Shown: piece by piece, positions 9,768 to 18,600 of the stretch | How positions within the stretch are numbered: position 1 is the first letter of the stretch | Layout: each line of letters begins with the position of its first letter | Assembly (NCBI RefSeq): GCF_004320525.1 | Contig: NZ_SIHX01000003.1 | Span: 310,001-374,000 of the forward strand | Length of the DNA: 64,000 nucleotides | DNA from: Arthrobacter sp. S39 | GTDB lineage: Bacteria > Actinomycetota > Actinomycetes > Actinomycetales > Micrococcaceae | Direction: 5' to 3' | Made by a program: the position numbers and the translations under genes | Notes under the pieces: generated by a model | Databases searched by the model: none | Told to the model about the DNA's origin: nothing | What the model saw: the letters and a program-made list of their open reading frames with translations, nothing else

Positions 9768-12253
9768 CACTCGCCCCGGAAAAGCACACCTCCGCCGCGG
9801 CGCAGCCTTCCAGCGTCCCGGTTTCCGGCAAGCAGCCAGGCAAAGCCCGGGTCGGCGCCTACCCGTGGGTCATGGCCGGAGCCGTGGGGCTGTCGGTGTG
9901 TGGTGCGGCCCTTTCGCTTAACGGTGTCCTGCGGGGGTGGGCGTGGTACCTGCCCGTGCTGACCACGGTTTTTGTGGTCTGCCTGACCATGGCCGGACTC
10001 CGGGCGTTGCGGGCGCACCCCCTCGTTGTCACCGCAGGTGGCTTCGCCTCCCTGGTGGCTATCCTGACGCTGACGTTCTTCCGCGGCTCAGGCATAGCCG
10101 GGCTCATCCCGTCGGGCGCCACCATGAAGGAGTTGGACAGGTTCATCCGCCGCGCCAGCGAGACAGTTCTGGCCGAAAGCGCGCCCGTCGCCCCCAACGC
10201 CGGCATCGTGATGGTGACCTGCGCCGTCCTGGGCCTGACGGTCATCCTCATCGATGCTTTGGCGTTGCCCCTGGCCATGCCTGCCACCACCGGCCTGGGA
10301 CTCGTGGCCATCCTCATCGTGCCGGCCATGGTGAAGCCGCAAAGCGTGGGCGTTTGGGGGTTCACCGCTACGGTGGCCGGCTACCTGCTGATTCTGGCGT
10401 GCAGCCAGTGGTTCGCGCCGGACGCGCGTACGCCGGCTGATACGGCCCGCAACCCAGGGCAGATGAAGCGCGCCGCACTCACCGGATCCGTTGCCCTCGT
10501 GGCCACGCTGATCATCCCGCTGGCCATCCCCGGCTTCGACCAGGGAACGTTTCCGCAGGGTTCGCGCGTGAACCCCTGGGGCACCTCCACTGGGCTGAAT
10601 CCCATGATCACCCTCGGAAACAGCCTCCGCGCGCCCGCCGGCACCGGACGGATCACCTACGCCACCACGTCCGCCGCCCCGATTTACCTGCGGTCCGTCA
10701 CGGTGGACAATTTCGACGGCGACTCCTGGGGACCGGACGACCGCGACGAATCGCGGCGGCCGGTGGCCGGACCCATCGAGACCGGCTACGAGATCCTCGC
10801 CGACGAGCAGCTCCGCCAGGTCACCGCGGTGGACACGGGATCTTTCACCAGCCCTTACCTCCCTGTTCCCTACGCTCCCGAGTCGATCCGGGGCCTGGGC
10901 GGGCGCTGGACATGGGACCCCGCCACCCTGAGCGTTAAGGGAGCGGACACCAACTCGCGGAGCCAGGAATACATTGTGGTCTCTTCCGTTCCCCGGCTCA
11001 CGGCGAGCCTGCTCGACCGTTCGTCGGCCTCCGTGCAGGGCATAGCGGACGATTTCACCCGCGTACCCGGCAACGTGCCTGACATTGTCAGGTCCACGGC
11101 CGATTCCGTCACCGGATCGAGCGGCACGGTGTATGCAAAGGCCGTGGCCATCCAGAAATACCTGCGGTCAGCCGAGTTCACGTATTCGCTCCAGTCCCCG
11201 GTCCAGGGCGGCTATGACGGCAACGGACTGTCCGTCCTGGCCGACTTCCTCGCCCAAAAAAGCGGATACTGCATCCACTACGCCTCGGCGATGGCGGTCA
11301 TGGCCAGGCTTGAAGGCATTCCCAGCCGGATCGCCGTCGGCTACGCCCCCGGACGGCTGACCGGAGCCACCGTGACCGTGGCCGGTGAAGGTGCGCTGGC
11401 AGAGTACGAAGTGGACGCACGGGATGCCCATGCGTGGCCCGAACTCTACTTCCAAGGTCTCGGGTGGGTGCCGTTTGAGCCGACGCCCTCGCGGGGGGTG
11501 CCCCCGGAATACGCCATCGAAAGCTCGGTACCCGGCTCGCCCGGCTCCCTCGACAACAATGACGACCTCATTCCGTCCGGCAACCCGCTGGCAACCCCGC
11601 TGCCCAGCGCCGCGCCGCTCCCCCTGCCCGGCGCCGGCCCCGGGACCGACGCAGGGTCGCAGATCCTGCCGTGGCTCCTGGGCCTGGCAGGATCAGCACT
11701 GCTGCTCCTCCTTGCCTCTTCGCCGCGGCTGGTACGGCTGGGGGTCCGAGCCCGCAGGCTGCGCAGCACTGATCCTCCGTCCCCGGCAGCCGTTCCCTTG
11801 GCGTGGTCCGAGCTCCGCGACCTCGGCACGGACTACGGCCTGCCGCCGGGACCGGCTGAGACGCCCAGGACGTACTCCGCCCGGATCCGCGGCTCGCATC
11901 TGCTGGGTGAACCAGGCGGAATGGACGACGCCGCACACCAGGCTGTCATCTCCCTCACGGCCGACTTCGAACGGCACGCCTACGGCCCGCCAGCCGCCGG
12001 TTCCCCCGGTTCGGTCAGTGCGGAACCGGCAGCCGCCCGGATTTCCGCGCTCCAGGGATCAATGCGGGCCAACGTCACGCGTATCCGCCGGCTGCGCGCT
12101 GACTGGCTTCCGCCCTCGGTCCTTGCCCGCTGGGGACGGATGCTGACGGCGCCGTTCCGGTTCATCGGCAGGCTGGCCCGGCGGACGGCAAAGGCCGCCG
12201 CCCACTCGTGGTCACGAGTACGCGACGGCCTGCGGCGTCCGAGCGAAGGCTAG
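9764..12253 (+). CDS. TgpA-like transglutaminase-domain membrane protein
   Basis: 829 residues. The N-terminal half is a multi-span membrane domain (DUF3488 type; about seven hydrophobic segments before residue 270), followed by an exterior region and a transglutaminase-like core. Cys503 in SGYCIHYASAM and His556 in DAHAWPELYF are the expected catalytic pair; the third acidic position is Glu in VPFEPTP where many relatives have Asp. One more membrane segment (QILPWLLGLAGSALLLLLA) and a basic DUF4129-like cytoplasmic tail complete the TgpA architecture. GTG 9764 overlaps the DUF58 stop (GTGA), so translation is coupled. It probably crosslinks or cleaves envelope proteins or peptidoglycan peptides; the substrate is unknown. 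Confidence 0.9.
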   Translation: MTLAPEKHTSAAAQPSSVPVSGKQPGKARVGAYPWVMAGAVGLSVCGAALSLNGVLRGWAWYLPVLTTVFVVCLTMAGLRALRAHPLVVTAGGFASLVAILTLTFFRGSGIAGLIPSGATMKELDRFIRRASETVLAESAPVAPNAGIVMVTCAVLGLTVILIDALALPLAMPATTGLGLVAILIVPAMVKPQSVGVWGFTATVAGYLLILACSQWFAPDARTPADTARNPGQMKRAALTGSVALVATLIIPLAIPGFDQGTFPQGSRVNPWGTSTGLNPMITLGNSLRAPAGTGRITYATTSAAPIYLRSVTVDNFDGDSWGPDDRDESRRPVAGPIETGYEILADEQLRQVTAVDTGSFTSPYLPVPYAPESIRGLGGRWTWDPATLSVKGADTNSRSQEYIVVSSVPRLTASLLDRSSASVQGIADDFTRVPGNVPDIVRSTADSVTGSSGTVYAKAVAIQKYLRSAEFTYSLQSPVQGGYDGNGLSVLADFLAQKSGYCIHYASAMAVMARLEGIPSRIAVGYAPGRLTGATVTVAGEGALAEYEVDARDAHAWPELYFQGLGWVPFEPTPSRGVPPEYAIESSVPGSPGSLDNNDDLIPSGNPLATPLPSAAPLPLPGAGPGTDAGSQILPWLLGLAGSALLLLLASSPRLVRLGVRARRLRSTDPPSPAAVPLAWSELRDLGTDYGLPPGPAETPRTYSARIRGSHLLGEPGGMDDAAHQAVISLTADFERHAYGPPAAGSPGSVSAEPAAARISALQGSMRANVTRIRRLRADWLPPSVLARWGRMLTAPFRFIGRLARRTAKAAAHSWSRVRDGLRRPSEG

Positions 12254-12288
12254 CTTCCCCCGGCCCGTCCGCGGATCACCGTTGTGGG

Positions 12289-13788
12289 TCAGCCGGCGTA
12301 AGGGTCCGCGATGCCGATGTACTGCGTGTAGAGGTATTCCTCGATGCCTTCCAGTCCGCCTTCACGGCCCAGTCCGGACTGCTTGACGCCGCCGAAGGGC
12401 GCCGCCGCGTTGGAGATCACGCCGGCGTTCAGGCCGAGCATGCCGGTCTCGAGGCGTTCGCCCATCCGGATGCCGCGGTTCAGGTCCTTGGTGAAGACGT
12501 AGGCAACCAGGCCGTATTCGGTGTTGTTGGCCAGCCGGATGGCTTCCTCTTCGGTGCCGAACGTGATGATCGGGGCGACGGGGCCGAAGATTTCCTCGGA
12601 CAGGATCCGGGTTCCCTCGGTGACGCCGGTGAGGATGGTGGGCTGGTAGAAGTAGCCGGGCCCCTCTGCCGGTGCGCCGCCCAGGACCGCCCTGGCGCCG
12701 GAGGCCACGGCGTCGGTGACGAGTTCGTGGACCTTGTCCCGGCTCTTGGCATCGATCAGCGGGCCGACCTTGGAGTGGGGCTCGGTGCCGCGGGCGGTGG
12801 TCATGTCCGCCATTTTCGCGGCGAACTTCTCCGCGAACTCGTCCGCGACGGACTCGTGCACGATGAACCGGTTGGCCGCGGTGCAGGCCTCGCCCATGTT
12901 CCGCAGCTTGGCCAGCATGGCACCGGCGACGGCGGCGTCCAGGTCGGCGTCTTCGAACACCACGAACGGGGCGTTGCCGCCGAGTTCCATGGAGGTCCGC
13001 AGGACGGTCTCGGAGGCGTCGGCGAGCAGGCGGCGGCCCACCTCGGTGGAGCCGGTGAAGGAGAGCTTCCGCAGCCGGGTGTCCTTGATCAGCGGGCCCG
13101 TGGTGGCACCGGCCGTCGAGGTGGGGATGACGTTCAGGACGCCGGCGGGCAGTCCGGCTTCCTGCATGACGGCCGCGAACAGCTGGGAGGTCAGCGGCGT
13201 GAGGTTGGCGGACTTGAGCACCATGGTGCAGCCGGCGGCGACGGCGGGGGCGATCTTGCGGGTGGCCATGGCCAGCGGGAAGTTCCACGGGGTGATCAGC
13301 AGGCAGGGGCCCACGGGCTTCTTGGTGACCAGGAGCCGGGACTTTCCGTCCGGGGACACGGAGTAGCGGCCGAACGCGCGGACCGCTTCCTCGGAGAACC
13401 AGCGCAGGAATTCGGCCCCATAGGTGACCTCGCCGCGGGCTTCGGCCAGTGGCTTGCCCATTTCCATGGTCATCAGCAGGGCGAAGTCCTCGGCCCGCTC
13501 CGTCACGAGCTCGAAGGCACGGCGCAGGATCTCCCCACGTTCGCGCGATGGGACCTTCGCCCAGGACTCCTGCGCCGCGGCCGCAGCATCCATTGCCGCC
13601 TTGCCATCTTCGGGGCCGGCGTCGGCAATGCTCAGCAGCACCTTGCCCGTGGCGGGATCCTCGACGTTGAACGTCTTTCCGGAAGCGGCCGGCCGCCACT
13701 CACCATTGATAAGCAGGCCGGTGGGAACAGAGGCCAGCAGCTCGCTCTCGCGCTCGGCGGTAACGGCTGGCTGTGCAGTGACAGTCAC
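12289..13788 (-). CDS. gabD: NAD(P)-dependent succinate-semialdehyde dehydrogenase
   Basis: 499-residue aldehyde dehydrogenase. Conserved parts are the cofactor segment TPWNFPLAMATRK, KSANLTPLTS, FTGSTEVG, the general-base glutamate in MELGGNAPFVVF, and the nucleophile in GEACTAANR. The C-terminal FGGVKQSGLGREGG is typical of the GabD/SSADH branch, which oxidises succinate semialdehyde to succinate (GABA shunt). No gabT or GABA permease is next to it, so the exact aldehyde is inferred. Its 3' end converges with the transglutaminase gene, 35 bp apart. A TAGTCT box and a CTGTGCA/TGCACAG palindrome (13931-13946) lie upstream. Confidence 0.85.
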   Translation of the reverse strand: MTVTAQPAVTAERESELLASVPTGLLINGEWRPAASGKTFNVEDPATGKVLLSIADAGPEDGKAAMDAAAAAQESWAKVPSRERGEILRRAFELVTERAEDFALLMTMEMGKPLAEARGEVTYGAEFLRWFSEEAVRAFGRYSVSPDGKSRLLVTKKPVGPCLLITPWNFPLAMATRKIAPAVAAGCTMVLKSANLTPLTSQLFAAVMQEAGLPAGVLNVIPTSTAGATTGPLIKDTRLRKLSFTGSTEVGRRLLADASETVLRTSMELGGNAPFVVFEDADLDAAVAGAMLAKLRNMGEACTAANRFIVHESVADEFAEKFAAKMADMTTARGTEPHSKVGPLIDAKSRDKVHELVTDAVASGARAVLGGAPAEGPGYFYQPTILTGVTEGTRILSEEIFGPVAPIITFGTEEEAIRLANNTEYGLVAYVFTKDLNRGIRMGERLETGMLGLNAGVISNAAAPFGGVKQSGLGREGGLEGIEEYLYTQYIGIADPYAG

Positions 13789-13930
13789 GATGACTCCCTC
13801 GTCAGTAGGGTTGTTTCCAGCCGCGCACCGGCGGCCGGAGCGGCCTGCCTTTGTGGCTGATTAACTGTCAGACTACTGCTGCCGCCGCCGGAGGGTCTAC
13901 GCCTGGACGCACTACAGAATCAAGCCCGCA

Positions 13931-13946
13931 CTGTGCAGGTGCACAG
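13931..13946. promoter_or_regulatory. Perfect 7-2-7 palindrome upstream of gabD
   Basis: CTGTGCA-gg-TGCACAG, 143 bp before the gabD start and about 55 bp before a TAGTCT box. It looks like a dimeric regulator site; the spacing is too short for a CRP site (which needs six bases between TGTGA and TCACA). Confidence 0.4.
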
Positions 13947-14006
13947 CGCCTGGGCGGCGTGCTGACGCTCCTTCAGCCCCGCATCCGGGAGGCTGTCCAG
14001 GATGGA

Positions 14007-14912
14007 TCAGCGCGCCGCCAATACGGCAGAATACAGTTCCCTCTTGCTGACCCGGACGTCCTCGGCCACCGCAGCCACGGCTTCCTTGAGCCGGATTCCC
14101 TGTGACACCAGCGCGTTGACGGCCGCCACGTGATCTTCGGGCGTCCCCGGTGCCTGTTCGGGCGCTCCTGCGAGGACCACGGCGATCTCGCCCCGGACCT
14201 CATTCGCTTCAGCCCAGAACAGCAGCTCGCCAACGGTCCCCCGGATGACCTCTTCATAGGTCTTGGTCAGTTCGCGGCAGACGGCGATCCGGCGGTCCGG
14301 GCCAAACCGCTCACGCAAGGCGCGCAACATGGCTTCCAGCCGGTGCGGGGCTTCAAAGAACACCATGGTCCGGCGCTCAGCTGCAAGGTCTGCCAGCCTC
14401 GAAGCCCGTTCCCCTGCTTTCCGCGGAAGGAACCCTTCAAAACAGAACCTGTCCGTGGGCAGGCCGGACAGGGCCAGTGCTGTCAGTACGGCCGAGGGGC
14501 CTGGGGCGGCCGTCACGGTGAGTCCGGCGGCAACGGCTCCCTCAACCAGCCGGAATCCCGGGTCTGAAACCGAGGGCATCCCGGCGTCGGTCACCATGAC
14601 CATGGTTTTGCCCGCCCGGACCGCATCAAGGAGTTCTGCTGTTTTCGCCGCCTCATTGTGCTCGTGGTAGCTGATCACGCGGCCCGCCACCGTGACACCG
14701 AGGTTCTGGACCAGGCGGTGGAGGCGCCGGGTGTCCTCTGCCGCGACGATGTCTGCGGTGGCCAGCAGTTCAATGAGGCGGGCGGAGGCATCGCCTGCGT
14801 TGCCGATCGGCGTTGCGGCCAGCACGATCCGCCCGGGCCCGGTGCTGCCCGCGTTGGGGCCGATGGTGTCAGGCAGGCTGGAGTCGGGCAGGGTTTCGGG
14901 GTTAGGGTCCAC
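14007..14912 (-). CDS. rsmI: 16S rRNA 2'-O-methyltransferase RsmI
   Basis: 301 residues of the tetrapyrrole-methylase fold. RsmI methylates the ribose of C1402 of 16S rRNA. Motifs: LAATPIGNAGDASARL (family PxGN), AAEDTRRLHRL, YHEHNEAAK, VTDAGMPSVSDPG and the SAM-loop AAPGPSAVLTALALSGL. An extra 20 or so residues precede the core. GTG 14912 follows TAGGCT by six bases. It diverges from the mannosyltransferase gene with only about 55 bp between them, so both promoters sit back to back. Confidence 0.95.
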   Translation of the reverse strand: MDPNPETLPDSSLPDTIGPNAGSTGPGRIVLAATPIGNAGDASARLIELLATADIVAAEDTRRLHRLVQNLGVTVAGRVISYHEHNEAAKTAELLDAVRAGKTMVMVTDAGMPSVSDPGFRLVEGAVAAGLTVTAAPGPSAVLTALALSGLPTDRFCFEGFLPRKAGERASRLADLAAERRTMVFFEAPHRLEAMLRALRERFGPDRRIAVCRELTKTYEEVIRGTVGELLFWAEANEVRGEIAVVLAGAPEQAPGTPEDHVAAVNALVSQGIRLKEAVAAVAEDVRVSKRELYSAVLAAR

Positions 14913-14918
14913 GCCACC

Positions 14919-14924
14919 AGCCTA
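14919..14924 (-). promoter_or_regulatory. Leaderless -10 box of rsmI
   Basis: TAGGCT, spacer GGTGGC, then GTG 14912. Confidence 0.6.
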
Positions 14925-14954
14925 CTGCTGGCAGGCGGCTCAAGCTGCAAAAGG

Positions 14955-14960
14955 TAGCAT
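14955..14960 (+). promoter_or_regulatory. Leaderless -10 box of the mannosyltransferase gene
   Basis: TAGCAT, seven-base spacer, then GTG 14968. The in-frame ATG at 14959 lies inside this box and also has AAAAGG upstream, so the start is ambiguous by three codons. Confidence 0.5.
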
Positions 14961-14967
14961 GGGGCAC

Positions 14968-16671
14968 GTGACGCAGACCCCCACACGGCCCGTCGGGTCC
15001 GGCCAGGACCACCCGGCAGGCCCGCCCCAAGGCTCCCCGGAACGCGCCGCACAGGCACAGGCTCCCGCTGGCAAGCCCTGGGTCATCCGGCCCGCCGTCG
15101 CCTTCTCCGCAGAAGCCCTCCAGGAACGGCTGATCGGAAACGTCCGCAGCTGGCGGGACTACCCGCCGTCGCTCCGGCTGTGGTTCTGGCTGGTTCCGCT
15201 GCTGACTGCGGTCATCGGAGGCATCCTCCGCTTCGTCCGCCTGGAGTCCCCGCACAGCCTGGTCTTTGATGAAACGTACTACGTCAAGGACGCCTATTCC
15301 TTCCTGGTCAGCGGCTATGAGCGGAGCTGGCCGGACAAAGCAAACGACTCGTTCAACGCCGGAAACCCCAACATCCTGCTGGACACTCCCGAATACGTGG
15401 TCCACCCGCCAGTGGGCAAGTGGATGATCGCCGGCGGGATGTGGCTTTTCGGTGCCGACAATCCCTTCGGCTGGCGCTTCGCCGCCGCCCTGACCGGCAC
15501 TGTATCCATCCTGTTGCTTGCCCTCATCGCGCAAAAGCTGTTCCATTCGCTGCCCCTGTCGGCGGCGGCAGGACTGCTGCTGGCCGTTGACGGCCACCAC
15601 CTGGTGATGTCACGGACGTCGCTGCTGGATATTTTCCTGATGTTCTGGATCCTGGCCGCCTTCGGGGCCCTGCTGATGGACCGCGACGACGGCCGCCGCA
15701 GGCTGGCTGCCCGGCTCGGCAGGCACGGCCGGCCGTCCGCAGAGCAACTGCTGGCGGGCCCCTGGCTGGGAATCCGCTGGTGGCGGATCGCCGCCGGGGT
15801 GTGCCTGGGCCTTGCCGTGGGGACCAAATGGTCCGGATTGTTCTTCCTGGCCGGCTTCGGGCTGCTGTCCGTCCTGTGGGATCTCTCCGCCCGTCGCGTC
15901 GCAGGAATCCGCGGCTGGATCACCGGAGGCATCATCAAGGACGGCCTCCCGGCCTTCCTTAGCATGGTTCCCGTGGCGGCCGTGGTGTATGCCGCCACCT
16001 GGATCGGCTGGTTCCGTTCCAACGACGCCTACTTCCGGCGCTGGGCGCAGTCCAATCCCTCGGCCGAATGGGGCTGGCTTCCGGACGTGGTCAGGTCCCT
16101 GGCCCACTACCACCTGGAGGCGTACAAATTCCATCAGGGGCTGGGCTCCGAGCACCCCTACGAGGCGAGCGCCTGGAGTTGGCTGGTGATGGGCCGGCCC
16201 ACATCGTTCTTCTACGAATCCCCGCAGCAGGGGACGCAGGGATGCGCGGTATCGAACTGCGCCTCCGCCATCCTGTCCGTCGGAAACCCCCTTATCTGGT
16301 GGGGTGCCACCATCTCGCTGGCAGTTCTTCTGTTCTGGTGGGCCGGACGCCGCGACTGGCGCGCCGGCGCCGTGCTGGCCGCGGTCGGTGCCGGGTATCT
16401 CCCATGGTTCATGTACCCGGAACGGACCATGTTCTACTTCTACGCCGTGTCCTTTGAGCCTTTCCTGGTCCTGGCGCTGGTCTACTGCCTGGGCCTGGTC
16501 CTGGGACGGGACACCGATCCGCCGTGGCGCCGGCGCTCAGGCCTGTACCTGGTGGCACTCTTTGTGGTTGGGGTGGTGCTGCTGTCCGCCTTCTTCTACC
16601 CTGTGTGGGCAGCCGAAGTCATTCCCTACCAGCAGTGGCGCTACCGGATGTGGATGCCGTCCTGGATCTAG
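14968..16671 (+). CDS. Protein O-mannosyltransferase (GT39, PMT family)
   Basis: 567-residue multi-pass membrane enzyme that transfers mannose from polyprenyl-phosphate-mannose to Ser/Thr of exported proteins. After a proline/glutamine-rich cytoplasmic tail comes a first membrane segment, then the catalytic acidic pair Asp101-Glu102 in VFDETYYVKDAY, the HPPVGKW motif, and about ten further membrane segments. The C-terminal half contains a WGLPD-like lumenal loop (EWGWLPDVV) and FFYPVWAAEVIP. Actinobacterial PMTs work with Sec-exported substrates; the Rpf and other secreted proteins in this window are possible but unproven targets. The ManA gene at 36.8 kb would contribute to mannose donor supply. 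Confidence 0.92.
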   Translation: MTQTPTRPVGSGQDHPAGPPQGSPERAAQAQAPAGKPWVIRPAVAFSAEALQERLIGNVRSWRDYPPSLRLWFWLVPLLTAVIGGILRFVRLESPHSLVFDETYYVKDAYSFLVSGYERSWPDKANDSFNAGNPNILLDTPEYVVHPPVGKWMIAGGMWLFGADNPFGWRFAAALTGTVSILLLALIAQKLFHSLPLSAAAGLLLAVDGHHLVMSRTSLLDIFLMFWILAAFGALLMDRDDGRRRLAARLGRHGRPSAEQLLAGPWLGIRWWRIAAGVCLGLAVGTKWSGLFFLAGFGLLSVLWDLSARRVAGIRGWITGGIIKDGLPAFLSMVPVAAVVYAATWIGWFRSNDAYFRRWAQSNPSAEWGWLPDVVRSLAHYHLEAYKFHQGLGSEHPYEASAWSWLVMGRPTSFFYESPQQGTQGCAVSNCASAILSVGNPLIWWGATISLAVLLFWWAGRRDWRAGAVLAAVGAGYLPWFMYPERTMFYFYAVSFEPFLVLALVYCLGLVLGRDTDPPWRRRSGLYLVALFVVGVVLLSAFFYPVWAAEVIPYQQWRYRMWMPSWI

Positions 16672-16739
16672 GACAGGATTGCAGAAGACCCTGACGATTT
16701 CAGCCGCGCCGCGGTGCGGCAGCCGAACGGAGACCCCCT

Positions 16740-18569
16740 GTGAGAGAAGCAAGCACGGAACTGCTGGTGGAGCTTGATCCTGCCAGCAACGTGACGGACC
16801 TCCTCCTGGAACAGCAGGCGGCCAACCCTGCCCGCGCGCTGTATGCCCGAAAGGGGCCGAACGGCTGGACGGACGTGACTGCCCGGAAGTTCGTCCAGGA
16901 CGTCAGCGCACTGGCGAAAGGTCTGATCGCGGGCGGGCTGGAGCCCGGCAACACCGTGGCGGTCATGTCCGCCACCCGCTACGAATGGACGCTGGTGGAC
17001 TTCGCCATCTGGTTCGCGGGCGGCGTCACCGTGCCGATCTACGAAACCTCGTCCGCCAGCCAGGTCGAGTGGATCCTGCATGACTCCGGAGCGCTGAGGG
17101 TGTTTGCGGAGGACCGCGGAAAAGTGGACCTGGTGGCCAAGGTCCTGGCGTCGTCCGAGCTCCTCAAGGACCGCCTGGTGAACGTGGTGAGAATGGATTA
17201 CGACGGCGTAGCCCCGGATCTTGCCAGCCTCGCCGCTGCCGGAATGGGGGTTACGGACGCGGAGCTCGAACGGCACCGCTCCGCGGCGGCGCTCGAAGAC
17301 GTGGCGTCCCTGGTGTATACCTCCGGCACCACCGGCAACCCGAAGGGCTGCGAAATCACCCATGGGAACTTCGCTTTGGTGGCCAGGAACATCGTGGCTT
17401 TCCTCCCGGAGCTCCTGCTGCAGGAGAACGCCCGCACCCTGATGTTCCTCCCGCTGGCCCACGTGCTGGCGCGCGCTGTCCAGGTCGTCTGCCTGAGCGC
17501 CGGGGCCACGTTCGGCCACACCGGCAGCGCAGCACAGCTGGTGGAGGACCTGGGCACCTTCAAGCCGACATTCCTGCTGGTGGTGCCGCGCATCTTCGAA
17601 AAGCTCCGTGCCGGGGCCGCGCGCAAAGCCGCGTTGGCCGGCAGGTCGGGCATCTTCGGTGCCGCGACGGCCGCTGCGATCCGTTTTTCCCGGGAGCAGG
17701 ACGCCGCTGCGCGCGGGGATGGCAAGGGGCCGGGTTTCCTGTCCCGCACGCGTCATGCCCTTTTTGACCGGCTCGTGTACCCCAAACTGCGCCAGACGCT
17801 GGGCGGGCAGGTCCGCTACACCGTCTCCGGAGCCAGTCCCCTTGGCGCGGACGACGCGCATTTCTTCCGCGGTGCCGGGATCCCGGTCCTGGAAGGATAC
17901 GGCCTGACAGAGACCACCGCTCCCTGCACAGCCAACACTCCCACCCGGACCCGCGTAGGCAGCGTCGGCATACCCATTCCCGGCACCACCATCCGCGTCG
18001 CCGCGGACGGCGAAATCCTGGTCAAGGGAATCGGCGTTTTCAGGGGCTACCATGCCAACGAGGCCGCCAACGCCGAAGCCTTTGTCGATGGCTTCTTCCG
18101 CACCGGTGACCTGGGCGAGCTCGACCCTGACGGCTTCCTGACCATCACGGGGCGAAAGAAGGATGTGCTGGTCACGGCAGGCGGAAAGAACGTTGTTCCC
18201 GGGCCACTGGAGGAAAGGATCCGCGCGCACCAGCTCGTGGCCCATGCCGTTGTGGTGGGAGAGGGAAAGCCGTTCGTCGCTGCCCTGGTCAGCCTCGACG
18301 TGGAAGGCCTGGAAAACTGGTGCGCACTGCACAAGTTGCCGGCCATGTCTCCGCGTGAGGCTGCGGCCGATCCCGGTGTGCGGGCAGCCATCCAGGAAGC
18401 CGTGGACCAGGCCAACGGACTGGTCTCCAAAGCCGAATCCATCCGAAGCTTCGCGGTGCTGGACGCCCAGTTCACCCTCGATTCCGGGCATCTGACGCCC
18501 TCGCTCAAACTCAAGCGGGCCGCCGTCGTGCGTGACTTCGACGCGGAGATCACCCGGCTCTACGGCTGA
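16740..18569 (+). CDS. Long-chain fatty acid--CoA ligase (AMP-binding)
   Basis: 609-residue ANL-superfamily adenylate-forming enzyme, closest in layout to FadD15-type ligases. Motifs: P-loop LVYTSGTTGNPKGCEITHGN, YGLTETTAPC, and the hinge/C-terminal GRKKDVLVTAGGKNV, which ends with the catalytic lysine region. It activates a fatty acid to acyl-AMP then acyl-CoA; the chain length is not readable from sequence. GTG 16740 has GGAG eight or nine bases upstream. It lies 68 bp after the mannosyltransferase gene and may be co-transcribed. The 3' end converges with the DUF1461 gene across a GCCCCGG/CCGGGGC palindrome. Confidence 0.9.
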   Translation: MREASTELLVELDPASNVTDLLLEQQAANPARALYARKGPNGWTDVTARKFVQDVSALAKGLIAGGLEPGNTVAVMSATRYEWTLVDFAIWFAGGVTVPIYETSSASQVEWILHDSGALRVFAEDRGKVDLVAKVLASSELLKDRLVNVVRMDYDGVAPDLASLAAAGMGVTDAELERHRSAAALEDVASLVYTSGTTGNPKGCEITHGNFALVARNIVAFLPELLLQENARTLMFLPLAHVLARAVQVVCLSAGATFGHTGSAAQLVEDLGTFKPTFLLVVPRIFEKLRAGAARKAALAGRSGIFGAATAAAIRFSREQDAAARGDGKGPGFLSRTRHALFDRLVYPKLRQTLGGQVRYTVSGASPLGADDAHFFRGAGIPVLEGYGLTETTAPCTANTPTRTRVGSVGIPIPGTTIRVAADGEILVKGIGVFRGYHANEAANAEAFVDGFFRTGDLGELDPDGFLTITGRKKDVLVTAGGKNVVPGPLEERIRAHQLVAHAVVVGEGKPFVAALVSLDVEGLENWCALHKLPAMSPREAAADPGVRAAIQEAVDQANGLVSKAESIRSFAVLDAQFTLDSGHLTPSLKLKRAAVVRDFDAEITRLYG

Positions 18570-18600
18570 ACCGCCCCGGCCGGGGCAGAGTCCTCCGGGC

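Noticed and set aside
12208..13860. 550-codon open frame on plus, opposite gabD
   Set aside because: It is the antisense shadow of a well-conserved dehydrogenase; high G+C makes long antisense frames common. The composition (Gly/His/Gln-rich) matches no protein family.
16668..18491. 607-codon open frame on minus, opposite the acyl-CoA ligase
   Set aside because: Antisense shadow; the plus-strand ligase has all catalytic motifs.
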